Source of the DNA: Trebonia sp963836195
GTDB lineage: Bacteria > Actinomycetota > Actinomycetes > Streptosporangiales > Streptosporangiaceae
NCBI GenBank assembly: GCA_963836195.1
Contig: CAWIIX010000026.1
Span: 62,001-126,000, forward strand
Direction: 5' to 3'
DNA: 64,000 nt
The notes below the pieces were generated by a model, which was given only the letters and a program-made list of their open reading frames with translations, was not told where the DNA came from and did no database searches. Shown here in pieces: positions 1-8,480 of the stretch. How positions within the stretch are numbered: the first letter of the stretch is position 1; each line of letters begins with the position of its first letter. The translations under genes were made by a program, and so were the position numbers.

Positions 1-598
1 TGATGCTGGTCGGGCCGGGCACGCCGACCCGGACGGGGAGCTCGACCCCGCGCCGGCGTACCTCCTCCAGCCAGCTCAGCACCCGGTCCACGTCGAACTC
101 GACCTGGGTCAGAACCGCGCCAGGGATCTGGAGTTTCGCCAGCGCGGCCGACTTGCTCTCGAGCGCCGCCCAGAGCACGTCGATCGGGACCTCCGGGTGG
201 TCGGCCGGGTGGCCGGCGATCGAGACGTGCTTGACGCCGTAGCGCTGGAACACGCCCGACTCGATCAGCGAGAGCGAATCCTCGTAGGGACCGTGCGGGA
301 CGGCCGGGTCGCCGCCGACCGAGAACACGTTCTCGGCCGCGCCGATTTCGCGCAGCGCCGCCAGGAACTCCTCGAGCATCGCCTGCGACGCGATCCGCCG
401 GGCGGAAATGTGCGGCACCGGGACGAAGCCGAGCCGCTTGACCGCCGCCGCGGCGCCGACTCGCATGCCCAGGTCCTCGTTCTCGAGGAACGTCACGTGG
501 ATTCTGGTTCCGGGCGGGATGACGCCCGCGGCGGCCTCCAGCCGGGAGACGTCCTTGCCGGTCATCTCCATCGAGAAATCGTCGAGCACAGTTTCCAC
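1..598 (-). CDS. Methylenetetrahydrofolate reductase family protein (3' end outside window)
   Basis: The minus strand is open from a GTG at 596-598 to the window edge, giving about 199 residues. The product looks like the actinobacterial MetF-like TIM barrel that reduces 5,10-methylene-THF with a flavin. Visible motifs are VTFLENEDLG near residue 35 and SVGGDPAVPHGPYEDS near residue 95, the latter corresponding to the folate/flavin loop (GDPP in MetF). A purine-rich GGGAAATGGG precedes the start. It belongs to the short MetF-like family rather than being a clear canonical MetF, so I give no symbol. No neighbour shares its orientation upstream. The C-terminal part is missing only because the window ends. 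Confidence 0.8.
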   Translation of the reverse strand, partial: METVLDDFSMEMTGKDVSRLEAAAGVIPPGTRIHVTFLENEDLGMRVGAAAAVKRLGFVPVPHISARRIASQAMLEEFLAALREIGAAENVFSVGGDPAVPHGPYEDSLSLIESGVFQRYGVKHVSIAGHPADHPEVPIDVLWAALESKSAALAKLQIPGAVLTQVEFDVDRVLSWLEEVRRRGVELPVRVGVPGPTSI

Positions 599-889
599 GT
601 AACGCCCATTTCCCGAAAATTCGTAAGTCCTTGTGCTCTCATGTTAGGTCGTCACGTGCGGAAACTTAATCCCTGCCGACGAGCACTGGGGCTCACCACA
701 AGCGGTGGACAACCCGGTTAGTGGCGTCGGTATTGAGTCCGAGCGTGCGCGTCGTAGGGCGCGGGAGCGACGGTGGCGCGGATCCGCGGGAACCCGGGTC
801 GGCGCCGGCGTCGATGCCAGGCCCCGGGTGCTCGCCCCACACGAGGCGGCCGGGAGGAAGGCCTGGCCGCGCACGTCGCCGCCCAGCCC

Positions 890-1303
890 GGTCATCCGGC
901 CGGCCGGGGCCACACCCGGATCGCGTTCGCGCTGCCGGATCGCGGCACCCCGCTGCGGGCCGTCAGGCAGCGGTTCGCCGATCAGGCGGCCGCCGCGCTC
1001 GGCCTGCTGCCGCTGCCCCCGCTGACGCTGCCGGGGTCAAGGTCAAATTCACAATCGTCATCTCGAACGGACCCGGCCGACTCCCTCCGCGAATTCCTGT
1101 CCGCCCACCCGGAGATAACCGCCGTCGCTGGCCGTCATTGGCTTCGACGACAACGGCTACGGCGCGCTCACCAGCCCCACGCTCACCACGGTCCACATCG
1201 ACGCGGAGGCCCACGGCTGCCAGGCGGCCCGCGCCGCTCTCGGCCTAGACCCCGATCCCGGCCACTCCCCCGCTCCGGGCCGCGTCGTCATCCGCGACTC
1301 GGC
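890..1303 (+). pseudogene. LacI-family regulator remnant
   Basis: Only pieces of the ligand-binding domain survive. One frame carries RIAFALPDRGTPL and DPADSLREFLSAHPEITAV. At about 1121-1140 the homology jumps to another frame with AVIGFDDNGYGALTSPTLTT and ends at GRVVIRDSA. The helix-turn-helix domain is absent, and the segment between the ITAV and VIGFDD strands (about 20-25 residues in the family) is deleted. About 35 bp at 1038-1074, matching a dispersed repeat found at 19.2 kb, also interrupt the frame. This is a decayed gene, not a regulator. From 599 to 889 I see no gene. Confidence 0.6.
1041..1074 (+). repeat. Dispersed GGTCCGTTCG repeat, copy 1
   Basis: The sequence ATCGTCATCTCGAACGGACC at 1054-1073 is the exact reverse complement of 19194-19213, and similarity extends about 12 bp further. 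It sits inside the LacI remnant as if inserted there. Other copies of the core lie at 12151, 19194, 34935, 49053 and 61912. Confidence 0.6.
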
Positions 1304-1323
1304 CTGGGTCTGCCGCGGTCCGG

Positions 1324-1472
1324 GTCGATGGCGCAGCCGACAGGTTCCCGTTTGGGGTCGATGGCGTAGCCGACAGGTTCGGCCGCCGGTCAGCTACGCG
1401 ATCGACATGGCCTATCGGTGTCGCTGGCGTAGGCGACAGGTCGCCGTTCGGGTCGATGGCGTAGGCGACAGG
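1324..1472. repeat. Cluster of 21-bp TCGATGGCGTAGGCGACAGG repeats
   Basis: Four direct copies start at about 1324, 1357, 1420 and 1452, with one partial inverted copy at about 1391-1406. They differ at one to three positions. The same unit, including the ATCGACATSGCCTATSRGTG spacer, recurs at 11390-11476. It is intergenic and non-coding; the stops and starts seen in it are incidental. Direct and inverted copies could pair in RNA. Confidence 0.65.
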
Positions 1473-1491
1473 CCTTCGTGATGGCCCAGGA

Positions 1492-1610
1492 GCCACGGGC
1501 CATGTCCGTTGTAGCCCAAGCGGCCACAGGCCATGTCCGTTGTAGCCCTGGGGGCCACGGGCCCGTGTTTGTTTCGGCCCTGGGGGACACGGGCCCGCTA
1601 GATGTGGGCC
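1492..1610. repeat. 31-bp tandem repeat
   Basis: Units begin at 1492, 1523, 1554 and about 1586. The first two read GCCACRGGCCATGTCCGTTG followed by TAGCCC and are nearly identical; the later two diverge but keep CACGGGCC. The repeat lies directly before the DinB-like gene, so together with the 1324-1472 cluster it fills the 1304-1669 gap. I see no gene in that gap. Confidence 0.6.
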
Positions 1611-1669
1611 GGTGGGCCACGAGGCCACAACGGGACGGGAGAAGGTGGGGGCTGCGCGGGTAGCGCGGG

Positions 1670-2311
1670 GTGGAAAACGCGATGACGGGGTGGGGACCGA
1701 GTGACAGGATGTGGGCCATGGTTGAGGAGAGCGCAGGCGGAGCCGTGCCGGAGCGGTGGACGGCCGCTACAGAGCGGGCGGACATTTGGATGGATCCGGC
1801 CGACGATCCGCGCGACACCGGGACCGAGCTCAGCGACGAGCGGTCGGTTCTCGTCGACTACCTGCGCGTCTACCGCCTGACGATGGAGATGAAGTGCGCG
1901 GGCCTCGACGCCGGGCAGCTGGCGCGCCGGTCGGTGCCGCCGTCCACCATGTCGCTCCTGGGCCTCATCCGTCACATGGCCGACGTGGAGCGGAACTGGT
2001 TCCGCCGGGTGATGGCGGGCGAGGACGCGCCGCCTCTGTACTGGACCGAGGGCGAGGTCGACGCCGAGTGGACCGGCGCGGTCGCGGACCCGGAGGTAGT
2101 CGCCCGGGCCTGGGATGACTGGCGGGGCGAGGTCGGCTACGCCGAGCGCTACGTCAACGGCTCCGGCGACCTCGGCACCCGCGGCACCATGCGCGACGGC
2201 ACGACGATCTCGCTCCGCGAGGTCCTCGTGCACATGATCGAGGAGTACGCCCGCCACTGCGGCCACGCCGACTTCCTTCGCGAGCGCATCGACGGCCGCG
2301 TCGGCCAGTAG
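1670..2311 (+). CDS. DinB/DUF664 family protein
   Basis: The product has 213 residues if the GTG at 1670 is used. ATGs at 1682, 1709 and 1718 are alternatives, and family members begin near RADIWMDPADD. The DUF664 pattern is clear: MKCAGLDAGQL, PPSTMSLLGLIRHMADVERN and, near the C-terminus, LREVLVHMIEEYARHCGHAD. The conserved histidines of these last two helices form the metal site of the DinB four-helix bundle. In actinobacteria such proteins resemble mycothiol-dependent S-transferases, but the substrate is unknown. The gene ends 13 bp from the convergent siderophore-interacting gene. Confidence 0.8.
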   Translation: MENAMTGWGPSDRMWAMVEESAGGAVPERWTAATERADIWMDPADDPRDTGTELSDERSVLVDYLRVYRLTMEMKCAGLDAGQLARRSVPPSTMSLLGLIRHMADVERNWFRRVMAGEDAPPLYWTEGEVDAEWTGAVADPEVVARAWDDWRGEVGYAERYVNGSGDLGTRGTMRDGTTISLREVLVHMIEEYARHCGHADFLRERIDGRVGQ

Positions 2312-2323
2312 GAGACCGGTGAG

Positions 2324-3148
2324 CTAGTCCTCGCCGTAGTCGTGGTCGGGGTGGTTCTGCTCCCCGGTGCGCCAGTAGCCCCGGGTGACCAGCGACGACG
2401 GCGGCAGGTGGCGGTCGGCGATGAAGTAGCGGCGGATGTCGCGCATCGCGGCGGCCTCGCAGGCCACCCAGACGCGGGCGCCATCGGGGATCGTCGACGC
2501 GCGGGCGGCGTCGGCCAGCTCGGCGCCGAACGCGTCCGGGCGGCGCCGGTGGTGCCAGCTGATCGTGGTCTTGGCCGGCCCGGTGAACTCGACCTCGTCG
2601 TCCGGGCCGTCGACCTCGAGGTGGACGTCGACCGCGGTCGTCTCCGGCAGCGCCTCGAGCAGCGTGCCGACGGCCGGGATGGCGGACTCGTCGGCGGCGA
2701 GCCACCAGTGATCGGCGGCCGGCTCGAGGGAGAACCGGCCGCCCGGGCCGGCCACCGCGAGCTGGTCGCCCGGCTTGACCCGCTGCGCCCACTCGGAGGC
2801 GGGACCGGTCCCGTGCAGCAGGAACTGAATCTCGAGGGTGCGCGTGGCCGGGTCGTAGCGGCGCGGCGTGTAGGTGCGGACCACCGGCGCCGGCCCGTCC
2901 GGCGCGACCGGCGTCCCGTCCGGCCCCGGGGTCGGCAGGTTGGGCGCGTCCTCGCCCTCGGCGGGGAGGAAGACCTTCAGGTGCGAGGTCGGGGCGGCGC
3001 CGGCGAACCCGTCAAGGTCGTCGCCGGTGACCAGGACCGAGATCAGCCGGGGCGAGACCGGCGACACCGACACGACCTCGGCCCGGCGCGGCGGCTTCCG
3101 CCGCCGGGGCGGTCCACCTGGAGTTCCTGCTGGTGCGGGAGTAGTCAC
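2324..3148 (-). CDS. Siderophore-interacting protein (ferric-siderophore reductase, ViuB/SIP type)
   Basis: This 274-residue cytoplasmic flavoprotein should use an FAD to reduce and release iron from imported siderophores. The FAD-binding beta-barrel has VRTYTPRRYD around residue 90. The C-terminal half shows the SIP features WLAADESAIPA, VWVACEAAAMRDIRRYF and the terminal RGYWRTGEQNHPDHDY. The N-terminal 20 residues are Pro/Arg-rich. It starts 14 bp after the stop of the LLM oxidoreductase gene, so the two are probably co-transcribed. No siderophore synthesis or uptake gene is nearby. Confidence 0.9.
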   Translation of the reverse strand: MTTPAPAGTPGGPPRRRKPPRRAEVVSVSPVSPRLISVLVTGDDLDGFAGAAPTSHLKVFLPAEGEDAPNLPTPGPDGTPVAPDGPAPVVRTYTPRRYDPATRTLEIQFLLHGTGPASEWAQRVKPGDQLAVAGPGGRFSLEPAADHWWLAADESAIPAVGTLLEALPETTAVDVHLEVDGPDDEVEFTGPAKTTISWHHRRRPDAFGAELADAARASTIPDGARVWVACEAAAMRDIRRYFIADRHLPPSSLVTRGYWRTGEQNHPDHDYGED

Positions 3149-3162
3149 GGACGTCCCTTGCT

Positions 3163-4041
3163 CTAGAACTTGTCGATGGCGGGGATGACCTGCTCGGCCA
3201 GCAGGTCAAGCTGGCCGGGGATGCTGACGTTGACCAACGAGCCGTGGGCGACGCTGAAGCCGGCCTCGGCCAGCGCGTGCACCTGCTCGATCGTCTTATT
3301 GACGTTCTCGCCGCCCAGGCCCAGGTCGAACCGGGTCTGGGCGGTCTTCTCGATCTCGGCGTAGTCGCGGCCCTCGTTCGCGCAGTGCTCGCGGAGCACC
3401 GCGAGCTTGCGGGCCGCCTCGGGGACGTCGTAGGCGGAGATGTTGCACGCGTCGGCGTAGCGGGCCACAAGCTTCAGCGTCTTCTTCTCGCCCGAGCCGC
3501 CTATCAGGATCGGCGGGCGCGGGCGGGACAGCGCCTGGGGCGAGTTGAGGGTGCGGGCGAGCTGGTAGTGCTTGCCCGAGAAGGCGGCGTCGTCCCCGCT
3601 CCACATCTGCCTGCAGATGAGGATCGCCTCCTCGAGGCGCTCGAACCGCTCGGCCACCGGCGGGAAGGGCAGGCCGAGGCCGGCCGACTCCTCGGCATTC
3701 CAGGCGGCGCCGATGCCGAGGATCGCCCGACCCCCCGACAGCACGTCGAGCGTGGTCATCGCCTTCGCGAGCAGGCCCGGCTCTCGGTAGACGACGGCGG
3801 TGACCATCGTCAGCAGCTTGACCCGCTCGGTCTTGGCGGCCAGGAACCCGAGTGCGGTGTAGGCCTCGAGCATCTCGTGCTCGGGCGGGCCGATGTGGCC
3901 GATCTGCCAGACGTGGTCCATGACGCTGATCCGGTCGACGCAGCCGTCTTCCGCGCGCTTGGCGATGTCACCGAGCTTGAAGCGGAGCTCGGGGGCTCCG
4001 CCCTCCCAGGTGAAGTCCGAGATGTGCAGACCCAGTTTCAT
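3163..4041 (-). CDS. LLM-class F420-dependent oxidoreductase
   Basis: The product has 292 residues and a TIM barrel of the luciferase-like monooxygenase superfamily. It begins MKLGLHISDF and carries DRISVMDHVWQ, RVKLLTMVTAVVYREPGLLAK and GRAILGIGAAWNAEE, the usual cofactor-facing strands, plus PPILIGGSGEKKTLKLVARYAD near residue 175. This subfamily normally uses F420 rather than FMN; the substrate cannot be predicted. It is the first gene of a probable two-gene unit with the siderophore-interacting protein. Confidence 0.88.
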   Translation of the reverse strand: MKLGLHISDFTWEGGAPELRFKLGDIAKRAEDGCVDRISVMDHVWQIGHIGPPEHEMLEAYTALGFLAAKTERVKLLTMVTAVVYREPGLLAKAMTTLDVLSGGRAILGIGAAWNAEESAGLGLPFPPVAERFERLEEAILICRQMWSGDDAAFSGKHYQLARTLNSPQALSRPRPPILIGGSGEKKTLKLVARYADACNISAYDVPEAARKLAVLREHCANEGRDYAEIEKTAQTRFDLGLGGENVNKTIEQVHALAEAGFSVAHGSLVNVSIPGQLDLLAEQVIPAIDKF

Positions 4042-4250
4042 ATTTCAACCCTATCCCCGCCGCCGGATTGCGCAGCAAATGGACGGTATGGGCGGAGGGC
4101 AGGGTCATTCCATCGTTAACCTCCCCGATACGACGGCCCAGAACTCGGGGGGTGCGCGGGATCGTCGCAACGTCATCTAAGGTTGCAGCGCGAGCGCTCA
4201 CCTGGTCTCCGTGGCTTCCTAGGATGACGGAGCCGCGCCGACGGGCGGCC

Positions 4251-4443
4251 ATGCGCTTCTGCGGAGGGCTGATGCTAGAAGTGAGGGACCCGGCGGACAT
4301 GCGTTCCGTCGTCGGAGAAGCGACTGCGGTGACCGCAGCCGATGTAGCGGCTGCGTACTCCCTCGCCGGGACCGCGTTCGCGAGGTGCCGGCGGACCGGC
4401 CCGCTCGACCGGGCCGCCGCGCTCGCGCGGTGCGCCGGCCCGT
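4251..4443 (+). pseudogene. Aldehyde dehydrogenase N-terminal remnant
   Basis: One frame reads LEVRDPADMRSVVGEATAVT followed by ADVAAAYSLAGTAF and GPLDRAAALARCAG. This is the typical start of an NAD(P)-dependent aldehyde dehydrogenase (DPAD..VVGE, then the ADV..AV..A.. helix and the RAAxL helix). Homology stops near 4443 and the catalytic domain is absent. It lies just before the L-2-hydroxyglutarate oxidase gene, in the same direction, and may be the remains of a former catabolic operon. I see no gene in 4042-4250. Confidence 0.5.
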
Positions 4444-4519
4444 CCAGGGCCCGGGCTGCAAAGCGGGGGGCGCCCGGACCGCATTTCTGCGCCTGGGTCA
4501 AGACCGCCGTCAGGTACCA

Positions 4520-5752
4520 GTGGTAGCGGACGTCACCGACGCCGCCCCGGTCGGGATCATCGGGGCCGGCATCGTCGGGCTGGCGGTGGCACGGCAACTC
4601 GCGGGCGCGGGGGTCCCGGTCGTGGTGTTCGAGAAGGAGGCGGCCGTGGCCGCGCACCAGACCGGGCACAACTCCGGAGTCGTGCACGCCGGCATCTACT
4701 ACGCGCCCGGCTCGGCGAAGGCGAAGATGACCAGGCACGGCGTCAGCCTGCTGCGGGCTTACTGCGCCGACCGGAGACTCGCCTGGGACGAGCGGGGCAA
4801 GCTGGTGGTAGCGCGGGACGAGGCCGAGACGGTCAAGCTGCGCGAGCTCGAGCGGCGCTCGAATATCAACGGCGTCCCCGGCGTGCGGTGGCTCACCGGG
4901 CCCGAGCTGCGCGAGCTCGAGCCGGAGGTGGCCGGGGTGGCCGCGCTGCTCTCCCCCACCAGCGCCATCGTCGACTACCCGGCCATCGCCCGCTCGTTCG
5001 CGGCCGACGTGGCTGCCGCGGGCGGCCGGGTGCTGACCTCCACCCCGGTCAGCGCGCTACGGCTGCGCGGGGCGGACGGCGCGGACGGCGTTGAGGCCGA
5101 CACCCCGGCCGGCTCCTTCCGGCTGTCCCGGCTCATTATCTGCGCTGGACTGCAGGCGGACCTGCTCGCCGCGACCGTCGGGGACACTGCCGCGCCCGAG
5201 ATCATCCCGTTCCGGGGCGAGTACCTGCGGTTGCGCCCGCACGCGGCCGGCCGGGTACGACGCCTCATCTACCCGGTGCCCGACCCTCGGTACCCGTTCC
5301 TCGGCGTGCACCTGACGCCCCGCGTGGATGGCACGTCCGACCTCGGGCCCAACGCGGTGCTCGCGCTGGCCCGCGAGGGATACCGGCGCACCGACGTGAC
5401 CTGGGACCAGGTAGCGCGACTGGCCCGCTCAGCGGCGTTCAGGCGGCTCGCGCGGCAGCACTGGATGACCGGCGTGCGCGAGTACCGGGGGTCGCTGGTG
5501 CGACGCGCCTATCTCGCCGAGGCGAGGACGTACCTGCCCTGGCTGACGCCGGGCGACGTGACCAGCGCGCCCGCCGGGGTCCGGGCGCAGGCGGTCGACC
5601 CCGACGGCGGGCTGGTCGACGACTTCCGCATCAGCAAGGTCGGGCCGGTCACCTCGGTCCGCAACGCCCCATCACCAGCGGCAACGGCGTCGATGGCCAT
5701 CGCCGAGCACATCATCGCCGAACTCAAGCTCAAGCTCGACACAGAAAGGTAG
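4520..5752 (+). CDS. lhgO: L-2-hydroxyglutarate oxidase
   Basis: The product has 410 residues from a GTG at 4520, chosen because the dinucleotide-binding strand (VGIIGAGIVGLAVARQLAGA) begins ten residues later; longer in-frame starts would add a low-complexity leader lacking homology. After the GxGxxG motif come HQTGHNSGVVHAGIYY and GKLVVARDEAE, characteristic of LhgO, and IIPFRGEYLRLRP in the substrate domain. The C-terminus has FRISKVGPVTSVRNAPSPAAT. LhgO oxidises L-2-hydroxyglutarate to 2-oxoglutarate with FAD, passing electrons to oxygen or quinone. A decayed amidohydrolase follows after 8 bp. Confidence 0.9.
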   Translation: MVADVTDAAPVGIIGAGIVGLAVARQLAGAGVPVVVFEKEAAVAAHQTGHNSGVVHAGIYYAPGSAKAKMTRHGVSLLRAYCADRRLAWDERGKLVVARDEAETVKLRELERRSNINGVPGVRWLTGPELRELEPEVAGVAALLSPTSAIVDYPAIARSFAADVAAAGGRVLTSTPVSALRLRGADGADGVEADTPAGSFRLSRLIICAGLQADLLAATVGDTAAPEIIPFRGEYLRLRPHAAGRVRRLIYPVPDPRYPFLGVHLTPRVDGTSDLGPNAVLALAREGYRRTDVTWDQVARLARSAAFRRLARQHWMTGVREYRGSLVRRAYLAEARTYLPWLTPGDVTSAPAGVRAQAVDPDGGLVDDFRISKVGPVTSVRNAPSPAATASMAIAEHIIAELKLKLDTER

Positions 5753-5760
5753 TTATCTCC

Positions 5761-6219
5761 GTGTTCATTGTTGACTCCCAGGTGCACATCTGAAAAAGAA
5801 GAGACCCCCGACCGTCCCTGGATCGCGCCGGGAGCGCATGCGGCTGCACGGGCACCGCGAGGCGGCCTTCACCTGTCAGGAGTGCGTTGCCCTGATGGAC
5901 GAGGCCGGGGCCGACAGCGCCTGATCCTCCCGCCGTCCTGAGAGGGCGACCGCACCGACTTCGCCCTCGAGGCGTGCGAGGCGCACCCAACCGGTTCGGC
6001 GTGATGGCCCGCATTCCGCAGACCAAGCCGGCCGAGGGCGCGATCAAGTCCCTGCTCCCAGCCGACGGCACCGCCGAGATCCTGGTACCGGGCGAGCGCG
6101 GCCGGCGCACCAGGGCCGAGCGCGCCGCGGCCCACATTCCGCTCGGTCCCAAGGTCTGGCGTGAGCAGACCGAGGTCGCCACCGCCCTCGACGTCCCCGT
6201 CCCGGCTCCCTTGGGCTAG
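5761..6219 (+). pseudogene. Composite remnant: amidohydrolase_2 N-terminus joined to Ldh_2 oxidoreductase C-terminus
   Basis: From GTG 5761 the frame reads FIVDSQVHI, then a TGA at 5791-5793 where the family has Trp, then KEETPDRPWIA. After further shifts come RERMRLHGHREAAFT and, from about 5960, NRFGVMARIPQTKPAEGA. These are the first ~120 residues of an amidohydrolase-2 family enzyme (DSQVHIW is its metal-site strand). At about 6043 the same open frame switches to SLLPADGTAEILVPGERG and IPLGPKVWREQTEVATAL, the C-terminus of a type-2 malate/lactate dehydrogenase. An internal deletion between two neighbouring genes would produce this. Confidence 0.6.
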
Positions 6220-7559
6220 CCACGGCCGACCGCGGCCAGTGACCTTCGGCCGTTCGGCCTAAGTGGCCCGGCCGACGACGTGTCGCTTGGTGGCGACGCG
6301 TCCGGCGCTGCTGCCCTGGCCGCGTACCCGGCGAGGGCAACCCAGCCGTACAGGGCGAGCGGGTAGCAGAAGTAGCCGAAGCGGGTGGCCGGCGACAGCG
6401 CGAACAGCGCCGTCAGCCCGAGGGCGATCCGCTTGGCGGCTGAGGCCGATGTGCTGGGCGGCGCCTTTACCAGCGATGCCACTAGGGCCGCCCCCGCCGC
6501 GAGGAGCAAGGCGATCGCGGCGGCGCGCCCGGCCGGACCGAGCGTGGCGAGCAGATGGCCGGGAAGCGGGCTGGCCGCGGGCGACCGGGCGGCGGTCAGG
6601 CCGAGCGGATAGGCGACGGTGTTGGCCACGATCGCGGCCGGGTGCAGGATCCCGGCCGGGGCGAGCGCGATCGTCAGCCCGATCGCGGTGCCGAGCGCGG
6701 TGCCGGTGAACCTGGCCGCCGCGCGTCCGCCGTATCTGACCATGACCATCACGATGAGCACGGCCAGAGCCGGCCAGGCGGTGTACTTCATCGCGCAGAC
6801 CGCCCCGAGGACTACGGCGGGCCGCCAGCCGGCGCCGCCGAACCTGATCAGCAGCGCCAGGGCCAGGCAGGTCAGGGCGATCACGGGCGGGTCGGTGATG
6901 CCCTCGGCGAGCGGGAACGCCATCACCGGGGAGCAGACGGCAAGCGCGGCGAGACCGAGCGGGGTGACCGGAATCCGTCCGATCCGGCTGATCCCGCTGA
7001 TCCTGAAGGTGGCGAGCAGGATCAGGAACGTAGCCGTTGCCAGCCACGGACGCGGATCGGCGAGCAGCCCGGGGAGGGCGAGCGCCTTCGGCAGGCCGAA
7101 GACCGCCATCGCCGGCAGGTACGGGTTATAGGCAAGCCAGCCACCCCGGGCGAGCTGCGCGGACTGCAGGTAGGGGGTTCCGTGGTGCAGCAGCAGCATC
7201 CCCGATCTGCCCACCACCAGGGCGTCCGGCGTTATCGGCTCCCGCGTGGCCAGCCAGACGAGCGGCGCCACCAGTGCCCCGGCGACGGCGACGGCGGTGG
7301 CGACGGCGGTGGCCAGCGCCTCGGCCTGAACGCCGCGAGCGCGGGGGCTGCGGTGGCGAGCCGCGATCGCGACAGCGCAGGCGGCCGCGATGGCATACCC
7401 GCCCGCGGCCCAGATGCCCCACCAGCGATCCAGCCCCCGGCCGCTGAACATGGCCACTCCGGCCGCGTAAAGCGCGAATCCGGCGAGCCAGGCGGCCGGC
7501 CTGCGGAGGGCGCCGTTCATCAGGGACCCGAGCCGCTCGGCCGAGATCGCGATGTCCAT
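6216..7559 (-). CDS. Multi-pass membrane protein, glycosyltransferase-87-like
   Basis: The product has 447 residues from ATG 7559 (MDIAISAERL). An upstream extension is open but lacks homology or membrane character. About ten hydrophobic helices follow, including LAGFALYAAGVAMFSG, VVLGAVCAMKYTAWPAL and GLTALFALSPATRFGYF. The layout (short polar loops, an early loop ending in NPYLPAMAVFGLP, and YFCYPLALYGWVAL near the C-terminus) resembles polyprenyl-phosphate-mannose-dependent alpha-mannosyltransferases of the GT87/GT-C type and the protein at 15371-16648. No catalytic acidic motif is certain, so the function is inferred from topology. Confidence 0.7.
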   Translation of the reverse strand: MDIAISAERLGSLMNGALRRPAAWLAGFALYAAGVAMFSGRGLDRWWGIWAAGGYAIAAACAVAIAARHRSPRARGVQAEALATAVATAVAVAGALVAPLVWLATREPITPDALVVGRSGMLLLHHGTPYLQSAQLARGGWLAYNPYLPAMAVFGLPKALALPGLLADPRPWLATATFLILLATFRISGISRIGRIPVTPLGLAALAVCSPVMAFPLAEGITDPPVIALTCLALALLIRFGGAGWRPAVVLGAVCAMKYTAWPALAVLIVMVMVRYGGRAAARFTGTALGTAIGLTIALAPAGILHPAAIVANTVAYPLGLTAARSPAASPLPGHLLATLGPAGRAAAIALLLAAGAALVASLVKAPPSTSASAAKRIALGLTALFALSPATRFGYFCYPLALYGWVALAGYAARAAAPDASPPSDTSSAGPLRPNGRRSLAAVGRG

Positions 7560-7824
7560 GGCAAGAGCCTTCCGGATCCTGCGGCTGGCCGCGATCGTCC
7601 TAGCCCCCGAATCCAGGGTGCGCCTAGCCCCCGCGTCCGAGCTGTAGCCAGCATCACCCCAGGCCGAAGCGTCCGACTTCGCCCAGGTCAGAGCCCGGTC
7701 GAGTCGATGGACCAGATGACGCCCCATCACGTCGCGGTCGAGGTCGAGGACTGGGAGGGCTTCCTCGTTCACCTCGACGAGCTCGGCACGGCACACCCGG
7801 GTAATCACCAGTCCGGAGAACACC

Positions 7825-8250
7825 GTGGACCTGCGCGGCTTCGGGCGCACCAGGTGGACGGAGGAGCACGACGCCCGGAACTTCCCCTGCGACATCATCG
7901 CGATGCTCGACCGGCTGATGACGCCGGAGTTCCGGGCGAGGCGGCCCGACCTGGCGTTCCTGTTCTGGCAGATGGGCACGTTCAACACGGCCAACATGCA
8001 GGACCTGACCAACCTCAACAGCGACGGGCCGACCGTTGCCGAGTTCGTGGCGGCGCCGTTCCCGCTGCTGCTGCTCGCGGGCGAGAAGGACGCGGTGCTG
8101 TCGCCGGCCACCGTCCGCCGCGCGGGCGAGCTGCTGCCCAACGCGCGAGTGGAGGTTGTGACGGACGCGCCGCACTCGATGTACTGGGAGCGGCCGGACC
8201 TCTTCAACGACGCCATCCGGCGCTTCCTCAAGGACGTGGCTTCCGCGTAG
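7825..8250 (+). pseudogene. Alpha/beta hydrolase remnant lacking the nucleophile elbow
   Basis: The open frame begins VDLRGFGRTRW, the strand and turn that normally precede the nucleophile by 25-40 residues. It then jumps from CDIIAMLDRL to a cap-like segment (RPDLAFLFWQMG). No GxSxG exists anywhere in the frame. The later catalytic Asp (LLLLAGEKDAVLSP) and His (VVTDAPHSMYWERPD) strands are intact. The N-terminal ~70 residues and the elbow therefore seem deleted, and the product could not be catalytic. In 7560-7824 I see nothing I can identify. Confidence 0.6.
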
Positions 8251-8346
8251 CCGCTGCGGCTGCGCCGGCGCAGACGCCTCCGAGGCCACTTGGGTCTCGG
8301 GGGCTTTCTCGTGTCACGCGCCTTGGCCCGCTGCGCCAACCGTTTA

Positions 8347-8465
8347 TTGGCGCGGTGGGCCACAGCGCTTAAACGCTATTAGCGCTGTGGCCCACAGCGC
8401 CAAACCTATTGGCGCTGTGGGCCACAGCGCCAAGGGCCGATTAGCGCGGTGAGCCACAGCGCTAA
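8347..8465. repeat. Array of four 25-bp palindromes
   Basis: Copies occupy 8347-8371, 8379-8403, 8409-8433 and 8441-8465, a period of 30-32 bp with 5-7 bp spacers. Copies 2 and 3 are near-perfect palindromes around GGCGCTGTGGSCCACAGCGCC, flanked by TT/AA; copies 1 and 4 differ mainly by GCGCGGTG for GCGCTGTG. The array lies between two convergent genes (hydrolase remnant and cupin). Each unit would fold into a strong hairpin in either transcript, so termination or transcript protection is a likely role. It is not CRISPR-like, because there are no unique spacers. Confidence 0.8.
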
Positions 8466-8480
8466 TCGGCGGTATCGGAG

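Noticed and set aside
6216..8363. A single 715-residue protein on the minus strand
   Set aside because: Only the part up to 7559 has membrane-protein character. The rest is antisense to the hydrolase remnant and is Arg/Ser-rich with no homology.
8347..8465. CRISPR array
   Set aside because: Repeats are spaced by only 5-7 similar bases, so no spacers exist, and no cas gene is in the window.
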